Source of the DNA: Gammaproteobacteria bacterium
GTDB lineage: Bacteria; Pseudomonadota; Gammaproteobacteria; Enterobacterales; Alteromonadaceae
DNA: 64,000 bases
Direction of reading: 5' to 3'
Assembly: GCA_018825965.1 (NCBI GenBank)
Contig: JAHKAA010000045.1
Location: 1 to 64,000 of the forward strand
Numbering within the stretch: position 1 is the stretch's first letter; the number at the start of each line of letters is the position of its first letter. Positions 27,547 through 36,094 of the stretch are shown here, piece by piece. The notes beneath the pieces are model-generated. The model was not told the DNA's origin and made no database searches. It saw only the letters and a program-made list of their open reading frames with translations. The position numbers and the translations under genes are program-made.

Positions 27547-27920
27547 TGAAACACACAGGTAAAGTATTAAGCCTTTGTCTGCTGGTGTCCGCCTGCACTA
27601 ATACCAGATTGTTGTATGTGCAGGAAGCGACTATGGGCTTTGATTTGGGATTAAGCAGTTCAGGTAATCAGAAAATATCCTTAGGTTACACTTCAGATAC
27701 TTTTGCAGCAGTGCCTACAGTGGAAACAAATGGCCTGATGCAAGAGGCCAGTTCAGTCGTGTCAGCAACTTGTGGTGTAGTGCAGACTAGCTTTATGGAT
27801 ATAGAGAAGTTTGATTTCCGCCAGTTTTCCGCCACAGGTGAAGCGGCCGCAGCCCTGGTTCAGGACAATGCCAGCACAGGCCAAATCATTCGTAATATTT
27901 ACGGCCAGGAGTGCTTATGA
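27546..27920 (+). CDS. Small lipoprotein, second of three
   Basis: From ATG 27546 the product has 124 residues; the ATG three bases earlier at 27543 is also possible, but AGGAG at 27534-27538 sits seven bases from 27546 and only four from 27543. The lipobox is VSAC. The mature protein has one pair of Cys (ATCGVV and the near-terminal QECL) that may form a disulfide, and a repetitive Gly/Ser/Thr-rich region. No family recognised. The stop overlaps the next start (ATGA). Confidence 0.65.
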   Translation: MKHTGKVLSLCLLVSACTNTRLLYVQEATMGFDLGLSSSGNQKISLGYTSDTFAAVPTVETNGLMQEASSVVSATCGVVQTSFMDIEKFDFRQFSATGEAAAALVQDNASTGQIIRNIYGQECL

Positions 27921-28453
27921 AACTTATGCTTCTGATGTGTTTGTTGGTATTGAGTGCCTGCAATAATTTAGTGTTTTATCAGGCTCAGCGGGTGTCTGTC
28001 ACTTTGGAAGCATCCCCTCAGGATGTAACTAAGCCAATACAAGCCAATATTGGTAGTAAAACCCGCACCTTTATTATTGCACCACAAAGCCAAAATGCTG
28101 CCACAGACAATGCTGAGTTAGTGTCAATGTTAGGTTATGGCGCTGCGACTTTGCTCGACTATGGCAAAGGCACAAAGGCACCTGACAACACTGCAGCGGG
28201 TTTGGTTGATAGCAATCAAAAGATTACTGCTGAGCTGGGGATGGAACAAATGACCTTTAAAACGGCTTTTGTTTCAGGACAAGCGGCAAAAAATCTGGCG
28301 AGAAACCAGACAGAAGCTCAGCCAACCGGAACTACGGGCCAGACTGGCCAACAACTAATCCAGGGCCCGTCTGACAAAACTCTGACCACTCAACCCCCGG
28401 CAGGCAATATGGCCGGAGCCTTAGGCCAGCATATGACTAAGGTTAAACACTAG
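27917..28453 (+). CDS. Small lipoprotein, third of three
   Basis: ATG 27917 overlaps the upstream TGA and gives 178 residues; a GTG six bases upstream is less likely. Lipobox LSAC. The N-terminal half is globular (VSVTLEASPQDVTKP, TFIIAPQS); the C-terminal 60 residues are Gln/Thr/Gly/Pro-rich and probably disordered. No recognised family. The gene is followed by a strong hairpin shared with the convergent FHA gene. Confidence 0.65.
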   Translation: MKLMLLMCLLVLSACNNLVFYQAQRVSVTLEASPQDVTKPIQANIGSKTRTFIIAPQSQNAATDNAELVSMLGYGAATLLDYGKGTKAPDNTAAGLVDSNQKITAELGMEQMTFKTAFVSGQAAKNLARNQTEAQPTGTTGQTGQQLIQGPSDKTLTTQPPAGNMAGALGQHMTKVKH

Positions 28454-28460
28454 TCACGCT

Positions 28461-28486
28461 CAGGCAGCAGTAGTTTCTGCTGCCTG
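28461..28486. terminator. Bidirectional terminator hairpin
   Basis: A perfect ten-bp stem CAGGCAGCAG/CTGCTGCCTG with a TAGTTT loop separates convergent genes. Confidence 0.65.
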
Positions 28487-28510
28487 ACTTTACTGTTACA
28501 GCTCTAAAAC

Positions 28511-29491
28511 CTATTCTTGTTGCCGCGCTTCCTGCCGCTGTTGCTCTACTTGCTCAAATAACTGCTGCAAATCCTGCTCATACTGCGGCATAGTTTTGCC
28601 CTTCCCCAGATAAAAAGGCAAAGGCAAGATACGAGAATCGTAACGCAAACTGCGATCAAAAGGCGATGGCGGTGTCAGCAAGCTGGCCCACTGACCTGAG
28701 GTGACTAATAAAGCCACAGCTAAAGCTACAGCTGTCTGAGCACGCAAAGACCAGTGAGTTGCCAGCCAAAAATTACCACTAAACAAAGCCACTAAGATCA
28801 AAGTGTATCCCACCACTTCAACCACCTGAGCTACACCTGAACCATCCAGATTAAAGCCCAGCCAATAACAAAAGGCTCCCCACAAAGTACTACAGGCGAC
28901 AGCCGCATAGGTCAGGCTTAGCTGAGGTAAAAAATGACTTTCCTGCTGGTTAAACCGGCTCCACAAGGCCAGAATGGCTGGCCAGATACAAAACAACAGC
29001 AGATTCCCCGGAATATCCAGCAAACGCGCTGGCCACATCTGTTCCAGTTGTTTTGGCAATGTCAGCCAGATTTCTACCACCTGATCGGCTGCCAGTATCA
29101 AAGCAAACAACAGGATAAAAACCCAATGCCCCATAGCCTGTAATTTCTGCCCCATTACGCTGAATGGCAACGTAGCTGCCACAGGGTGAGCATCGTCATA
29201 CAAACGTAAGGCCTGTTCCCCCAGCCAACAGATTTCACCTGAACGTAACGGCTCTTTAGCCACTACAGCTTTACGTCCGGACACAAAGCTACCATTAACT
29301 GAACTTAAATCTTCCAGCCACCAGTAACCCTCTTCATCCTGCTGCAGCGTGGCATGATAAGGGCAAACATGTTTATTAAATAAAATCACATCGTTATCAA
29401 AAGCCCGGCCAAGACGCACCTGATGTTGCAAAAACTTGTGCCGCTCAATGACTTTTTGCTGTTTATTCAGTACTTCCACTATTACTGCCAT
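28511..29491 (-). CDS. FHA-domain membrane protein
   Basis: The 326-residue protein starts with an FHA domain (about 20-95: VRLGRAFDNDVILFNKHVCPYHATL, LEDLSSVNGSFVSGR), which in other proteins binds phosphothreonine. Four to six hydrophobic helices follow at about 120-270, and the C-terminus is a Gln/Glu-rich coiled coil (YEQDLQQLFEQVEQQRQEA). The FHA side should be cytoplasmic. Its start overlaps the protease 3' end by ten bases, with GGAG seven bases upstream. The arrangement suggests a membrane partner that reads phosphorylation state for the periplasmic protease, but no kinase gene is adjacent. Confidence 0.82.
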   Translation of the reverse strand: MAVIVEVLNKQQKVIERHKFLQHQVRLGRAFDNDVILFNKHVCPYHATLQQDEEGYWWLEDLSSVNGSFVSGRKAVVAKEPLRSGEICWLGEQALRLYDDAHPVAATLPFSVMGQKLQAMGHWVFILLFALILAADQVVEIWLTLPKQLEQMWPARLLDIPGNLLLFCIWPAILALWSRFNQQESHFLPQLSLTYAAVACSTLWGAFCYWLGFNLDGSGVAQVVEVVGYTLILVALFSGNFWLATHWSLRAQTAVALAVALLVTSGQWASLLTPPSPFDRSLRYDSRILPLPFYLGKGKTMPQYEQDLQQLFEQVEQQRQEARQQE

Positions 29492-30735
29492 ACCACAGCT
29501 CCAATAAACTTACGGCTGAACTCTAAAGCGATTTGCTGATCCACACCTGATAAAGTGAAGTGGCTGATCACGCCTTGATGCTGATGGTCCATAGAAGCTG
29601 AAATATAAGCGACATCAAATAATTGCGGATAATTACGATAAGCCCTGATACAAACTATGGCTTTAGCATGTTGCCCTTCCTGCGGGCTTAACAGCTGGTT
29701 CTGACAGGAAAAAGCGGTCACATCATCCTGAGCTGCTCTGTTATCAGCATTCATCTGGCTGATGCTGAACTGATAACGGCGGAAAAATTGCAGTGGGTGT
29801 AAGTCCTTGGCCTGGACCCATTCAAACTGCATTTCAATGCGGCCTGTACTGAATTCTGACGATAAAAAGATTTCTTCCGGTTGATTACAGAAGGCATTCA
29901 CCCTTTTGATATCGTCTTTGTCTTTTTCTACATTGGACATACCCCAGCAGCGGATAAAAGGCACTATTTCGTCCGGCACTGTAGCAGGGCCAAAGTTTTT
30001 CAGTTGCCAGTCGGCCTGCAGAATTTGCTGAAACATGCGTTGCTGGTTGCCGATCAGTTGCTGCTGAATATCCTGTTTTAAGTCAGACACTACTGGTTTT
30101 TCCAGCAGCGCTTTTAAGGCAGTTGCAGGGACTAAAAAACCCAAATCATTGCCGGCTGAAGCTACGTTTACGCCTATGACTTCGCCAGCCTCATTGACTG
30201 CCGGGCCACCACTCATGCCACTGTTAATAGCGCCGGTAAAATGAATGCGAGGGTAAAAGCTATGTTTTTGCAGGCCGTTGTATGTACCTGGCACCACTAT
30301 TAAACCTAAGTCATGCGGGTTTCCCAGTGAATAGACTGTCGCGCCCTGCACTGGACTCTGCTGTTGTAACCGGAAACTTTTGGCCGCTTTGTAATTTGTT
30401 TTCAGCAAAGCCAAATCGTTCACCACATCCACAGCTACTATTTCAAGTGCGCCTTTTTGCTGGTTTTGTGCCAGAAACTCCAGCTGATACTTTTGCGGAA
30501 ACAAAACAGCTTCGGACACCACATGGTAATTGGTGACCACCAAATCCGAATCGTGCAATAAAAAACCACTGCCGATCGCAGACTTAGCGCCCGAGGCATG
30601 TTCCAGCACTTTAATTTGCAATAAGGCATCAGCGTAATCGGCAAATACTTTTTCGGCCACAGCTGCACTGTAGCTTTGCGCTGACCAACAGCACAGAACC
30701 AGCCACACCAGGCTGGTCCATGTTTTTCTCAGCAT
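29482..30735 (-). CDS. Secreted trypsin-like serine protease
   Basis: The 417-residue product has a signal peptide (cleavage near SYSAA). Residues about 30-220 form a chymotrypsin-fold domain of the DegP/HtrA type with the complete triad: His71 in TNYHVV, Asp107 in VVNDLALLK, Ser175 in NSGMSGGPA. There is no PDZ domain; the C-terminal half (about 225-417) is an unrecognised domain with several Cys (IRCWG, AFCNQ, SCQN, IVCIR) that may form disulfides. ATG 30735 is set by AAAGGA seven bases upstream; a TTG at 30750 is rejected. It lies 23 bases after the thioredoxin-like gene. Confidence 0.87.
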   Translation of the reverse strand: MLRKTWTSLVWLVLCCWSAQSYSAAVAEKVFADYADALLQIKVLEHASGAKSAIGSGFLLHDSDLVVTNYHVVSEAVLFPQKYQLEFLAQNQQKGALEIVAVDVVNDLALLKTNYKAAKSFRLQQQSPVQGATVYSLGNPHDLGLIVVPGTYNGLQKHSFYPRIHFTGAINSGMSGGPAVNEAGEVIGVNVASAGNDLGFLVPATALKALLEKPVVSDLKQDIQQQLIGNQQRMFQQILQADWQLKNFGPATVPDEIVPFIRCWGMSNVEKDKDDIKRVNAFCNQPEEIFLSSEFSTGRIEMQFEWVQAKDLHPLQFFRRYQFSISQMNADNRAAQDDVTAFSCQNQLLSPQEGQHAKAIVCIRAYRNYPQLFDVAYISASMDHQHQGVISHFTLSGVDQQIALEFSRKFIGAVVWQ

Positions 30736-30758
30736 AGGGAGTCCTTTCAAACAATGAA

Positions 30759-31604
30759 TTAATACAAAAGGCTATAGAGTTTACGTCTGTAGCTGGAGGC
30801 TAAAGGCTCACCTTTGGGTAAAGTAGCCAGAATATCCAGATAGAGCTTTTTCGCCTCACCAAAGTTCAGATCCTGCTTCAGTATTTCATAAAGCAAAGCC
30901 AAAGCTTCAGCCGAACGTTGCACCTGATGGTACTGCACAGCCAGTTGTTGTTGCAGCTCTTTATTGTCAGGATCTGTAACTAAAGCCTGTTCCAGCGCTT
31001 TGACTTCAGGGCTGTCTGAAGCCTGTTGCGCTAATTCCAGACGCGCTTTCACACTCTGATACAACGCATCCTGATCGGCCATCAGCACAGTTGCCAGAGC
31101 TTTTTCGGCAGCATCCAACTGACCCAGCTCAACCTGCACCAAAGCAAGCTGTAAACGGATATCCACCCGTTCAGGCACCAGCTCATTCGCCTCTTTTAAT
31201 AAAGGATAAGCTTCAGTCCAGTTTTGTTGTTCCAGCAAAGGCAAGGCCTGCTGTAATAACTGATCTTCAGGCTTGGGCAAAAAAGCACTCAGGCGCTGCA
31301 AAATCGCCTGCTCTGGTTCTTCACCAGCAAAACCATCCACCGGCTGACCTTCTTTAATAAAGAGCACTGTAGGCAATGAACGCACACCAAAATGTGCCGC
31401 CAGTTGTTGCTCCTGATCACAATCCACCACGGCCAGCGTCAGGGCATCCGGATAAGTCTGGGCAATACGCTGCAATACAGGGCCTAAATTTAAACAAGCC
31501 GGGCTGCGCTCTGAATAAAAATAAAACAGTACAGGCTGGGTAAAGGATAATTCCAACAGTTCACGAACATTTTCAATAGTAACGGGCTTGATATTGGCTG
31601 ACAC
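30759..31604 (-). CDS. CnoX/YbbN-like thioredoxin-TPR chaperedoxin
   Basis: The 281-residue protein has an N-terminal thioredoxin fold (about 1-110) and C-terminal TPR-like helices. The active site reads SPAC (residues 34-37), so the first Cys of CxxC is Ser; E. coli CnoX also has lost it, and CnoX is a redox-sensitive holdase. The cis-Pro loop is VRSLPTVLF. Start GTG 31604 has AAGG about six bases upstream. It heads a co-directional set with the serine protease and FHA genes, a set that looks like envelope or protein-quality stress control. Confidence 0.88.
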   Translation of the reverse strand: MSANIKPVTIENVRELLELSFTQPVLFYFYSERSPACLNLGPVLQRIAQTYPDALTLAVVDCDQEQQLAAHFGVRSLPTVLFIKEGQPVDGFAGEEPEQAILQRLSAFLPKPEDQLLQQALPLLEQQNWTEAYPLLKEANELVPERVDIRLQLALVQVELGQLDAAEKALATVLMADQDALYQSVKARLELAQQASDSPEVKALEQALVTDPDNKELQQQLAVQYHQVQRSAEALALLYEILKQDLNFGEAKKLYLDILATLPKGEPLASSYRRKLYSLLY

Positions 31605-31968
31605 AACTCACCTTTATTTATACAAACCGGACAGCTCCGGTTTTATGGAATGCTTTGCATCACTATGTGGCCAGCTCAACGGATTTGCAAGTCAGAGGCT
31701 TGCGGCAACCATCTGTACTTTTTGGCTGGTCATCTATGAATGGAAAGCGTGAAGTATCATTAACTCCAGTCAAAGGGGTCAGAAAACATGCGCCTTTTGA
31801 ATGTACTGTGCTAAATACCATGCTTGCCATCAAGGCCATTCCGTCTGCGGGCGCTGCAACTTTGTTTGATTTGACTGGAGCCTCATTTTTTGACCTGTTA
31901 CGCCCATTGTAAATCTACGTTAATTTGGGCGCATTCCCTGCGCCTGAAGTTGAGCCGTTGGCGTTACA
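31605..31968. other. Gene-poor spacer with inverted-repeat element
   Basis: No convincing gene is present; a short open frame at 31655-31912 has no ribosome site and its product looks like read-through of repeats. The spacer contains the inverted repeat at 31764-31880 and a small hairpin GGCGCA/TGCGCC at 31928-31944, just downstream of the MutS-like gene on the minus strand. Confidence 0.5.
31764..31880. repeat. 117-bp element bounded by 11-bp inverted repeats (MITE-like)
   Basis: CTCCAGTCAAA at 31764-31774 is exactly inverted at 31870-31880. After the left arm comes GGGGTCAG, a sequence of the type often seen at ends of transposon-derived repeats. The element has no coding capacity and may be a small non-autonomous mobile element or its remnant. 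Confidence 0.45.
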
Positions 31969-33789
31969 TTATTGTGGACCTATGCCCAGGTTTTTAATTA
32001 TGTGCATAGCATTTGAATGCGTCACTACACCTTCCCGTAAGCTGTAGTCAAACTGTAACTGCCCGCCATCGAACTCGTCGGTGAAATGCACATTGTGGAT
32101 CACTGCCTGGTGATATTGCGTAAGCACTAAATCGTGTGTTGTGATCATGCCAAACGCAGCTTTCTCCAAAAAGGCGTCAATGATTAACTCAGCCCCTTTT
32201 TTGCGATCAATAGAGTTAGTGCCATGGAGCAGTTCATCCAATAAAAACAATACGCGAGCCCCTGCTTGCTGTGCTTTATCGGTTAAATCAATGATGGATT
32301 TAATCTTGCTGATTTCTGCATAAAACCTGGATTTCCCCTCTTGAATGGAGTCCTGAACATCCATTGTTGCACCAAGCCAAACCGGCGATAACCTGAGCGC
32401 GTCGGCGAGCACAACAGAGCCTGCTTGTGCTAACACCACATTCACGCCTACAGTGCGCAAATAAGTGCTTTTCCCGGACATGTTCGAGCCACTGACAACC
32501 AGTATTTGGCGCTGTTCATCCAAACGAATATCATTGCACACAGCTTTGTGAGCCGACAGCAGGGGATGGCTTAATTGTCGCCCGGACAGGCCTTTAGGGT
32601 CATCCACAAACTGCGGAAAGTGCCCCCGGGGGTTTTCATACGCAAAGTTGGCAAGCGCCAATAAGGCTTCGATCTCGCCCACGCTGTCCAGCCACAAGGT
32701 GATTTTACTGCCGCATTGAGTGCGCCAATGGTTAATGCGAAGCGCGAATAACGGGCCCCAACCCAGTGCAATGGCGATGGGCAAAAATAACTGGTTTTTC
32801 TCGGCATAAAACCATTCTGACAGATTGGCAAGTTGTTTGATTTTTTGGGCAGCGGGCGTGTTGTCCACGGCTAAAGCTGTTTTTAAAGCGTGCAGCTTTT
32901 TGTCATGGAATTCATGGTTTTCGACATGCTCAATTAACGCAGAAACTATCGTCAGCGCCTGGTTTTTCTCGAACAGCGGTTCCATGGTTTGCATGATGTA
33001 GTTGTTCATGCCTAAACGCACCAGCACCTGTAAAACAAAACAAATGAGCAACGGCGCTACAGTGATGCCCATCAGGGCTAAAGGCAAGCTCGCCAGAAAG
33101 GTGATCGTTAACAAAACAACAAAGACAGCAAGCGTTTTGCTTATGCCTGCGCTCAAACCAGACCTGGCTTGGCCCCAGGCTTCAAGCGATTTGGGATGCA
33201 GCTCATCTTTAATGTCTTTTCCTATTAAATACAAAGATTCACGAAACGAAACCTGAGGTTTTAATTCGGCAACAGCCCCTTGACGAGCCAGTATTTCCTC
33301 TGTGGAGGCAGCCTTTTTTAACCAGCTTGCCAGCGTATGCTTGCCGGATTCCGTGGTCGCTGTACAAAGGAGCTGAAACAAAGAATGTGGCCCGAAAATA
33401 TCTAAAGCATCAGTGTAGGGGTGGCTTTTGTCTTTGTTGTTTAAGCCACCCGGTTGTTGTTGCCACTCCCCCTGCAAACGATCGAGGCACCCTTGATAAT
33501 ATTGAATGCGTTTTTTGCACAACCTGAGGTTTTTTTTAACTTTTCTGTGCCACAACACTAAGGCTAAAAACCCGATCAGAATAAGGGGCAGAACGGGGTT
33601 ATCAGTACTTTGCTCCACCAGCAGTATGACAAAAAACAACAGCGCACTAAGGCCCCGGTAGTTGGCAATGTTGTTGGCACGCTTTTCTAATAACTTTTCT
33701 TCACTGTGGTATGCATCCCGCCTGGATTGGTATTCTTGGGTGGGAGAGTTGCTTTGTGACGCCGCATTCATTCTGCCAGTATTACTCAT
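31969..33789 (-). CDS. Membrane-anchored MutS-related ATPase
   Basis: The 606-residue protein is not a mismatch-repair MutS: it lacks the mismatch-reading N-terminal domains and has hydrophobic pairs at about 45-80 (GLSALLFFVILLVEQ, LPLILIGFLALVLW) and 220-265 (TLAVFVVLLTITFLASLPLAL). The C-terminal third is a MutS domain V ATPase with Walker A GSNMSGKST (about 428-436), a DVQDSIQEGKSRFYAE segment, Walker B LFLLDELLHGTNS and the TTHD switch. Such TM-MutS proteins are common in Bacteroidetes and of unknown function. It overlaps the upstream GNAT gene by eight bases. Likely horizontally acquired. Confidence 0.87.
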   Translation of the reverse strand: MSNTGRMNAASQSNSPTQEYQSRRDAYHSEEKLLEKRANNIANYRGLSALLFFVILLVEQSTDNPVLPLILIGFLALVLWHRKVKKNLRLCKKRIQYYQGCLDRLQGEWQQQPGGLNNKDKSHPYTDALDIFGPHSLFQLLCTATTESGKHTLASWLKKAASTEEILARQGAVAELKPQVSFRESLYLIGKDIKDELHPKSLEAWGQARSGLSAGISKTLAVFVVLLTITFLASLPLALMGITVAPLLICFVLQVLVRLGMNNYIMQTMEPLFEKNQALTIVSALIEHVENHEFHDKKLHALKTALAVDNTPAAQKIKQLANLSEWFYAEKNQLFLPIAIALGWGPLFALRINHWRTQCGSKITLWLDSVGEIEALLALANFAYENPRGHFPQFVDDPKGLSGRQLSHPLLSAHKAVCNDIRLDEQRQILVVSGSNMSGKSTYLRTVGVNVVLAQAGSVVLADALRLSPVWLGATMDVQDSIQEGKSRFYAEISKIKSIIDLTDKAQQAGARVLFLLDELLHGTNSIDRKKGAELIIDAFLEKAAFGMITTHDLVLTQYHQAVIHNVHFTDEFDGGQLQFDYSLREGVVTHSNAMHIIKNLGIGPQ

Positions 33790-34411
33790 ATATTGCCGGT
33801 GTAGTATTCAGGCGGATCATGCGGTAATTACCTTCAGTCGGCCAGTTGCGGCTATTTATGGTGTTTTTTGACTCAATAGTAAAGCCTAATTTCTCATAAA
33901 GGGCGATGGCGGAACTGTTGGCAATGTCGACATCCAATGCAGCTTTGGCAAAGCCTTGCTCTTGCGAAAGCTGAATAGCCCTTTGCATCAGAGCTTTACC
34001 TAAACCGCGCCCCCTAAACTCAGGGAGCACACTCATATTACAGATATAAAGTGCATCCCGCGGCGGTGGAGGTGTCGTTTTCGAAAGCTGAATAGCCCGA
34101 CACAAAGGCCCGAAGCTTCGAACAGGTCCATAAAAAGAGAACAAAGAGCGTAAAAAGCCCCGGGTGAGTTTAGCAAACTCTTTATCAGAGTAAGTCGCAA
34201 AGCACCCTACGGTTTGGCAGTCCACACGAATAAAATGATGAATGCCGTAACTAAAGAAGTTAGTGTTGCGCCCGTAAGCATACTCAATAAAGCCCTGCGC
34301 TGTTTTATGCTTACTGGTGTAAACACGATCTACGACCTCTTGTGCACTGCCAGCAATAAGCTTTGGGACAACAGCACAGGACTCACCAATACATGCTTTG
34401 CGAATTTCCAT
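33782..34411 (-). CDS. GNAT-family N-acetyltransferase
   Basis: The 209-residue protein has a GNAT domain at about 105-200: strand YICNMSVLPEFRGRGLGKALM holds the acetyl-CoA-binding R/Q-x-x-G-x-G/A pattern, then SAIALYEKLGF. The N-terminal 100 residues precede the fold and are less typical. AAGGA lies eight bases before the ATG. The last bases overlap the MutS-like gene start, so the two are co-expressed. Substrate unknown. Confidence 0.85.
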   Translation of the reverse strand: MEIRKACIGESCAVVPKLIAGSAQEVVDRVYTSKHKTAQGFIEYAYGRNTNFFSYGIHHFIRVDCQTVGCFATYSDKEFAKLTRGFLRSLFSFYGPVRSFGPLCRAIQLSKTTPPPPRDALYICNMSVLPEFRGRGLGKALMQRAIQLSQEQGFAKAALDVDIANSSAIALYEKLGFTIESKNTINSRNWPTEGNYRMIRLNTTPAIYE

Positions 34412-34811
34412 ATGGTATTTCCTTGCATTTGGTATCAGTGAAACCTGATCCCGGTATCAGGAGTTGCTGAATGATGAAAACGCTAAGATTGCGGAATACC
34501 TCATTGAGCTTACTGAAGAGTCAGACTGGGGCTTTGGCTAAAACCATAAACGATTCTATCGGATTTACTGTAAGCTGGCGCTGAACCTGCGGATCAAGCC
34601 ACATAGTCGATTTAAGCGAAGATTCAGTACACGCCTCAATAGTTATGCCTTACGCTGGCTGGATTAAAAGCGAAAGGTGGTGGGGACCTTATATGATATT
34701 TGTAAGGATCCCTCAGGACCTGATCATACAACTGTGCACATGCACACAGAAAATTTCACATACTCCCCTACTTGTGATTGTTAGCTGTGATACTCAGTCC
34801 CTTCGATTGAT
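34412..34811. other. Spacer with IS remnant
   Basis: The left half holds a decayed IS3-family transposase fragment (listed separately). The right half (about 34670-34811) has no reading frame I trust; it includes a partly symmetric TGTGCACATGCACACA at about 34733-34748 and the stop of the convergent orphan gene. Confidence 0.4.
34452..34640 (+). pseudogene. Fragment of IS3-family transposase (OrfB)
   Basis: In the frame of 34452 the translation reads RYQELLNDENAKIAEYLIEL, then TEESDWGFG, a stop, then NHKRFYRIYCKLALNLRIKP. This matches a well-known OrfB segment of IS3-family elements, in which WGFG and NHKRVYRIY are separated by about a dozen residues (a cluster like LCFLYLRNVKGF) that are missing here and replaced by TAA. 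Both transposase ends are gone. It is a molecular fossil marking past insertion next to the MutS-like/GNAT genes. Confidence 0.7.
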
Positions 34812-35540
34812 TCAAAGTAATACTTCGAGCTGGATCATTGGATGCGGCTCATTTCTATTGCCCCAGGCGCGGAAAACAGCCATTTCAACGTCCCTGGGCC
34901 GCCAGTCTATAGATGTTAATGCGTTCAACTGGTTAGCTTTATACTTGCACCACCGAGTCCAGCTAAACACAAAATCAAAATCTGTCAGAGTTAAAACAGT
35001 TGCTTGCGTATCTAAGTATCTGGGACGTACAAGCTGCGGCGCGTTGGGATCAGCGGTATTGTGTGCGTCCATATTTTGACCAACCCATTTCGCGATTCTT
35101 GTATCAACCATTGGAAATAGATCAGGCCTCAAAAAAGCAGGAAAGGTAGCTGCGACAGCGATTGCTGGACTTGTGAAGCCAAGCGCAATACGGATAGCAT
35201 TTAAATTGTCACGAGTGTCGTTATGAATATAGGCATCACATGCGTTAAACAAATTTTGTGGAAGAATCCGATTAGCCTGAAAATAATCCGCTACCTGATT
35301 GGTTACGTTATTTCTCCGATTCGGTTGGCTGTACATTTTCCAAAAAACCACTTCCAGCCATGCTTCAATACTTGTTAAAGCCCGCTGCCTAAAGTGATTT
35401 TCAAAAGAAACCGTGTTATGTCTGTCATTAATAGGAATGGAACCCCTGAACCATTCAGGGTACTGATTGGCATTATCGTAATGTTGCAGTGACACATCAT
35501 AATGATATTCTTCTAATGATCTTTTCCATTCGTTTGGCAT
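34812..35540 (-). CDS. Orphan protein of unknown function
   Basis: From ATG 35540 the product has 242 residues; a TTG at 35618 would add 26 and neither start has a strong ribosome site. There is no signal peptide or membrane helix. It is Asn/Arg/Trp-rich. Residues about 115-150 (IRIALGFTSPAIAVAATFP, then FPMVDTRIAKWVGQ) recall the helix-hairpin-helix plus Asp arrangement of base-excision glycosylase relatives, in which a Pro/Gly hairpin precedes an Asp, but the match is weak. It sits between an IS remnant and a long non-coding stretch, an accessory-gene context. Confidence 0.6.
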   Translation of the reverse strand: MPNEWKRSLEEYHYDVSLQHYDNANQYPEWFRGSIPINDRHNTVSFENHFRQRALTSIEAWLEVVFWKMYSQPNRRNNVTNQVADYFQANRILPQNLFNACDAYIHNDTRDNLNAIRIALGFTSPAIAVAATFPAFLRPDLFPMVDTRIAKWVGQNMDAHNTADPNAPQLVRPRYLDTQATVLTLTDFDFVFSWTRWCKYKANQLNALTSIDWRPRDVEMAVFRAWGNRNEPHPMIQLEVLL

Positions 35541-36012
35541 TGGTAATTTCCCACTTTCAGATGCCAGGTATGTTGGCGGTAAACACCTCAATATATGCCG
35601 AGCATAGTTTGTACGCAACAGCCCAACCTTGCTGATATTTATAAGATTTATCAGGAGTCAGTGCAGGACTAAATCGAAAATTTCAAGACCATTCCAACTA
35701 CTTGCCCCAAATCTCCATTGGAGCACTGCTTGATACTCCCTTCGCTCTTACCTCTTCGGATACCTGCCTTCTGGCGAAGTAAGAGAAAGTATCTAGCCAG
35801 AGGCGAAACGCCCTAAATGTGCAAATCTTTCCCGAAGATTTTGTATTCGCCGCCATCCATGGCGCTCACCCTCCGGGCCATCGTCGCTACGCTCCAATGT
35901 TCAAAAACATTCCTGATGTTTTTGTCGACTTTCGTCTATTATTCCCTTAAATTAGCCATCAAGCCTGCTAAATAAAAAAACGACCAACGAGTCACTTCTA
36001 ATCAGGCATAGT

Positions 36013-36093
36013 TTGTTTGACAGACCCCTTACTCTGTCCGTCCACGTAAAAGAAAAATTAGTGCTGTTCTGCTTTGGCAGAGCAGTAGTTTTT
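36013..36093 (+). promoter_or_regulatory. Candidate ilvIH attenuator leader
   Basis: A pause-type hairpin GACAGA/TCTGTC (36019-36038) is followed by a stem TCTGC/GCAGA (36068-36081; CTGCT/AGCAG is an alternative pairing) and a run of five T at 36089-36093. A TTG-started frame from 36013 to TGA 36150 is dense in Leu and Val codons before the second hairpin (LTLSVHVKEKLVL), the hallmark of branched-chain amino-acid attenuation. The start codon and ribosome site of the leader frame are weak. Confidence 0.4.
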
Positions 36094-36094
36094 G

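Noticed and set aside
31655..31912. 85-codon plus frame in the 31.6-32.0 kb spacer
   Set aside because: It spans the inverted-repeat element and has no ribosome site or family.
34733..34748. Palindrome-like TGTGCACATGCACACA as an operator
   Set aside because: Symmetry is imperfect and it is in a decayed region with no promoter nearby.
34645..35079. Plus-strand frame of 144 codons opposite the orphan gene
   Set aside because: No ribosome site, product of odd composition; the minus-strand frame is longer and better supported.
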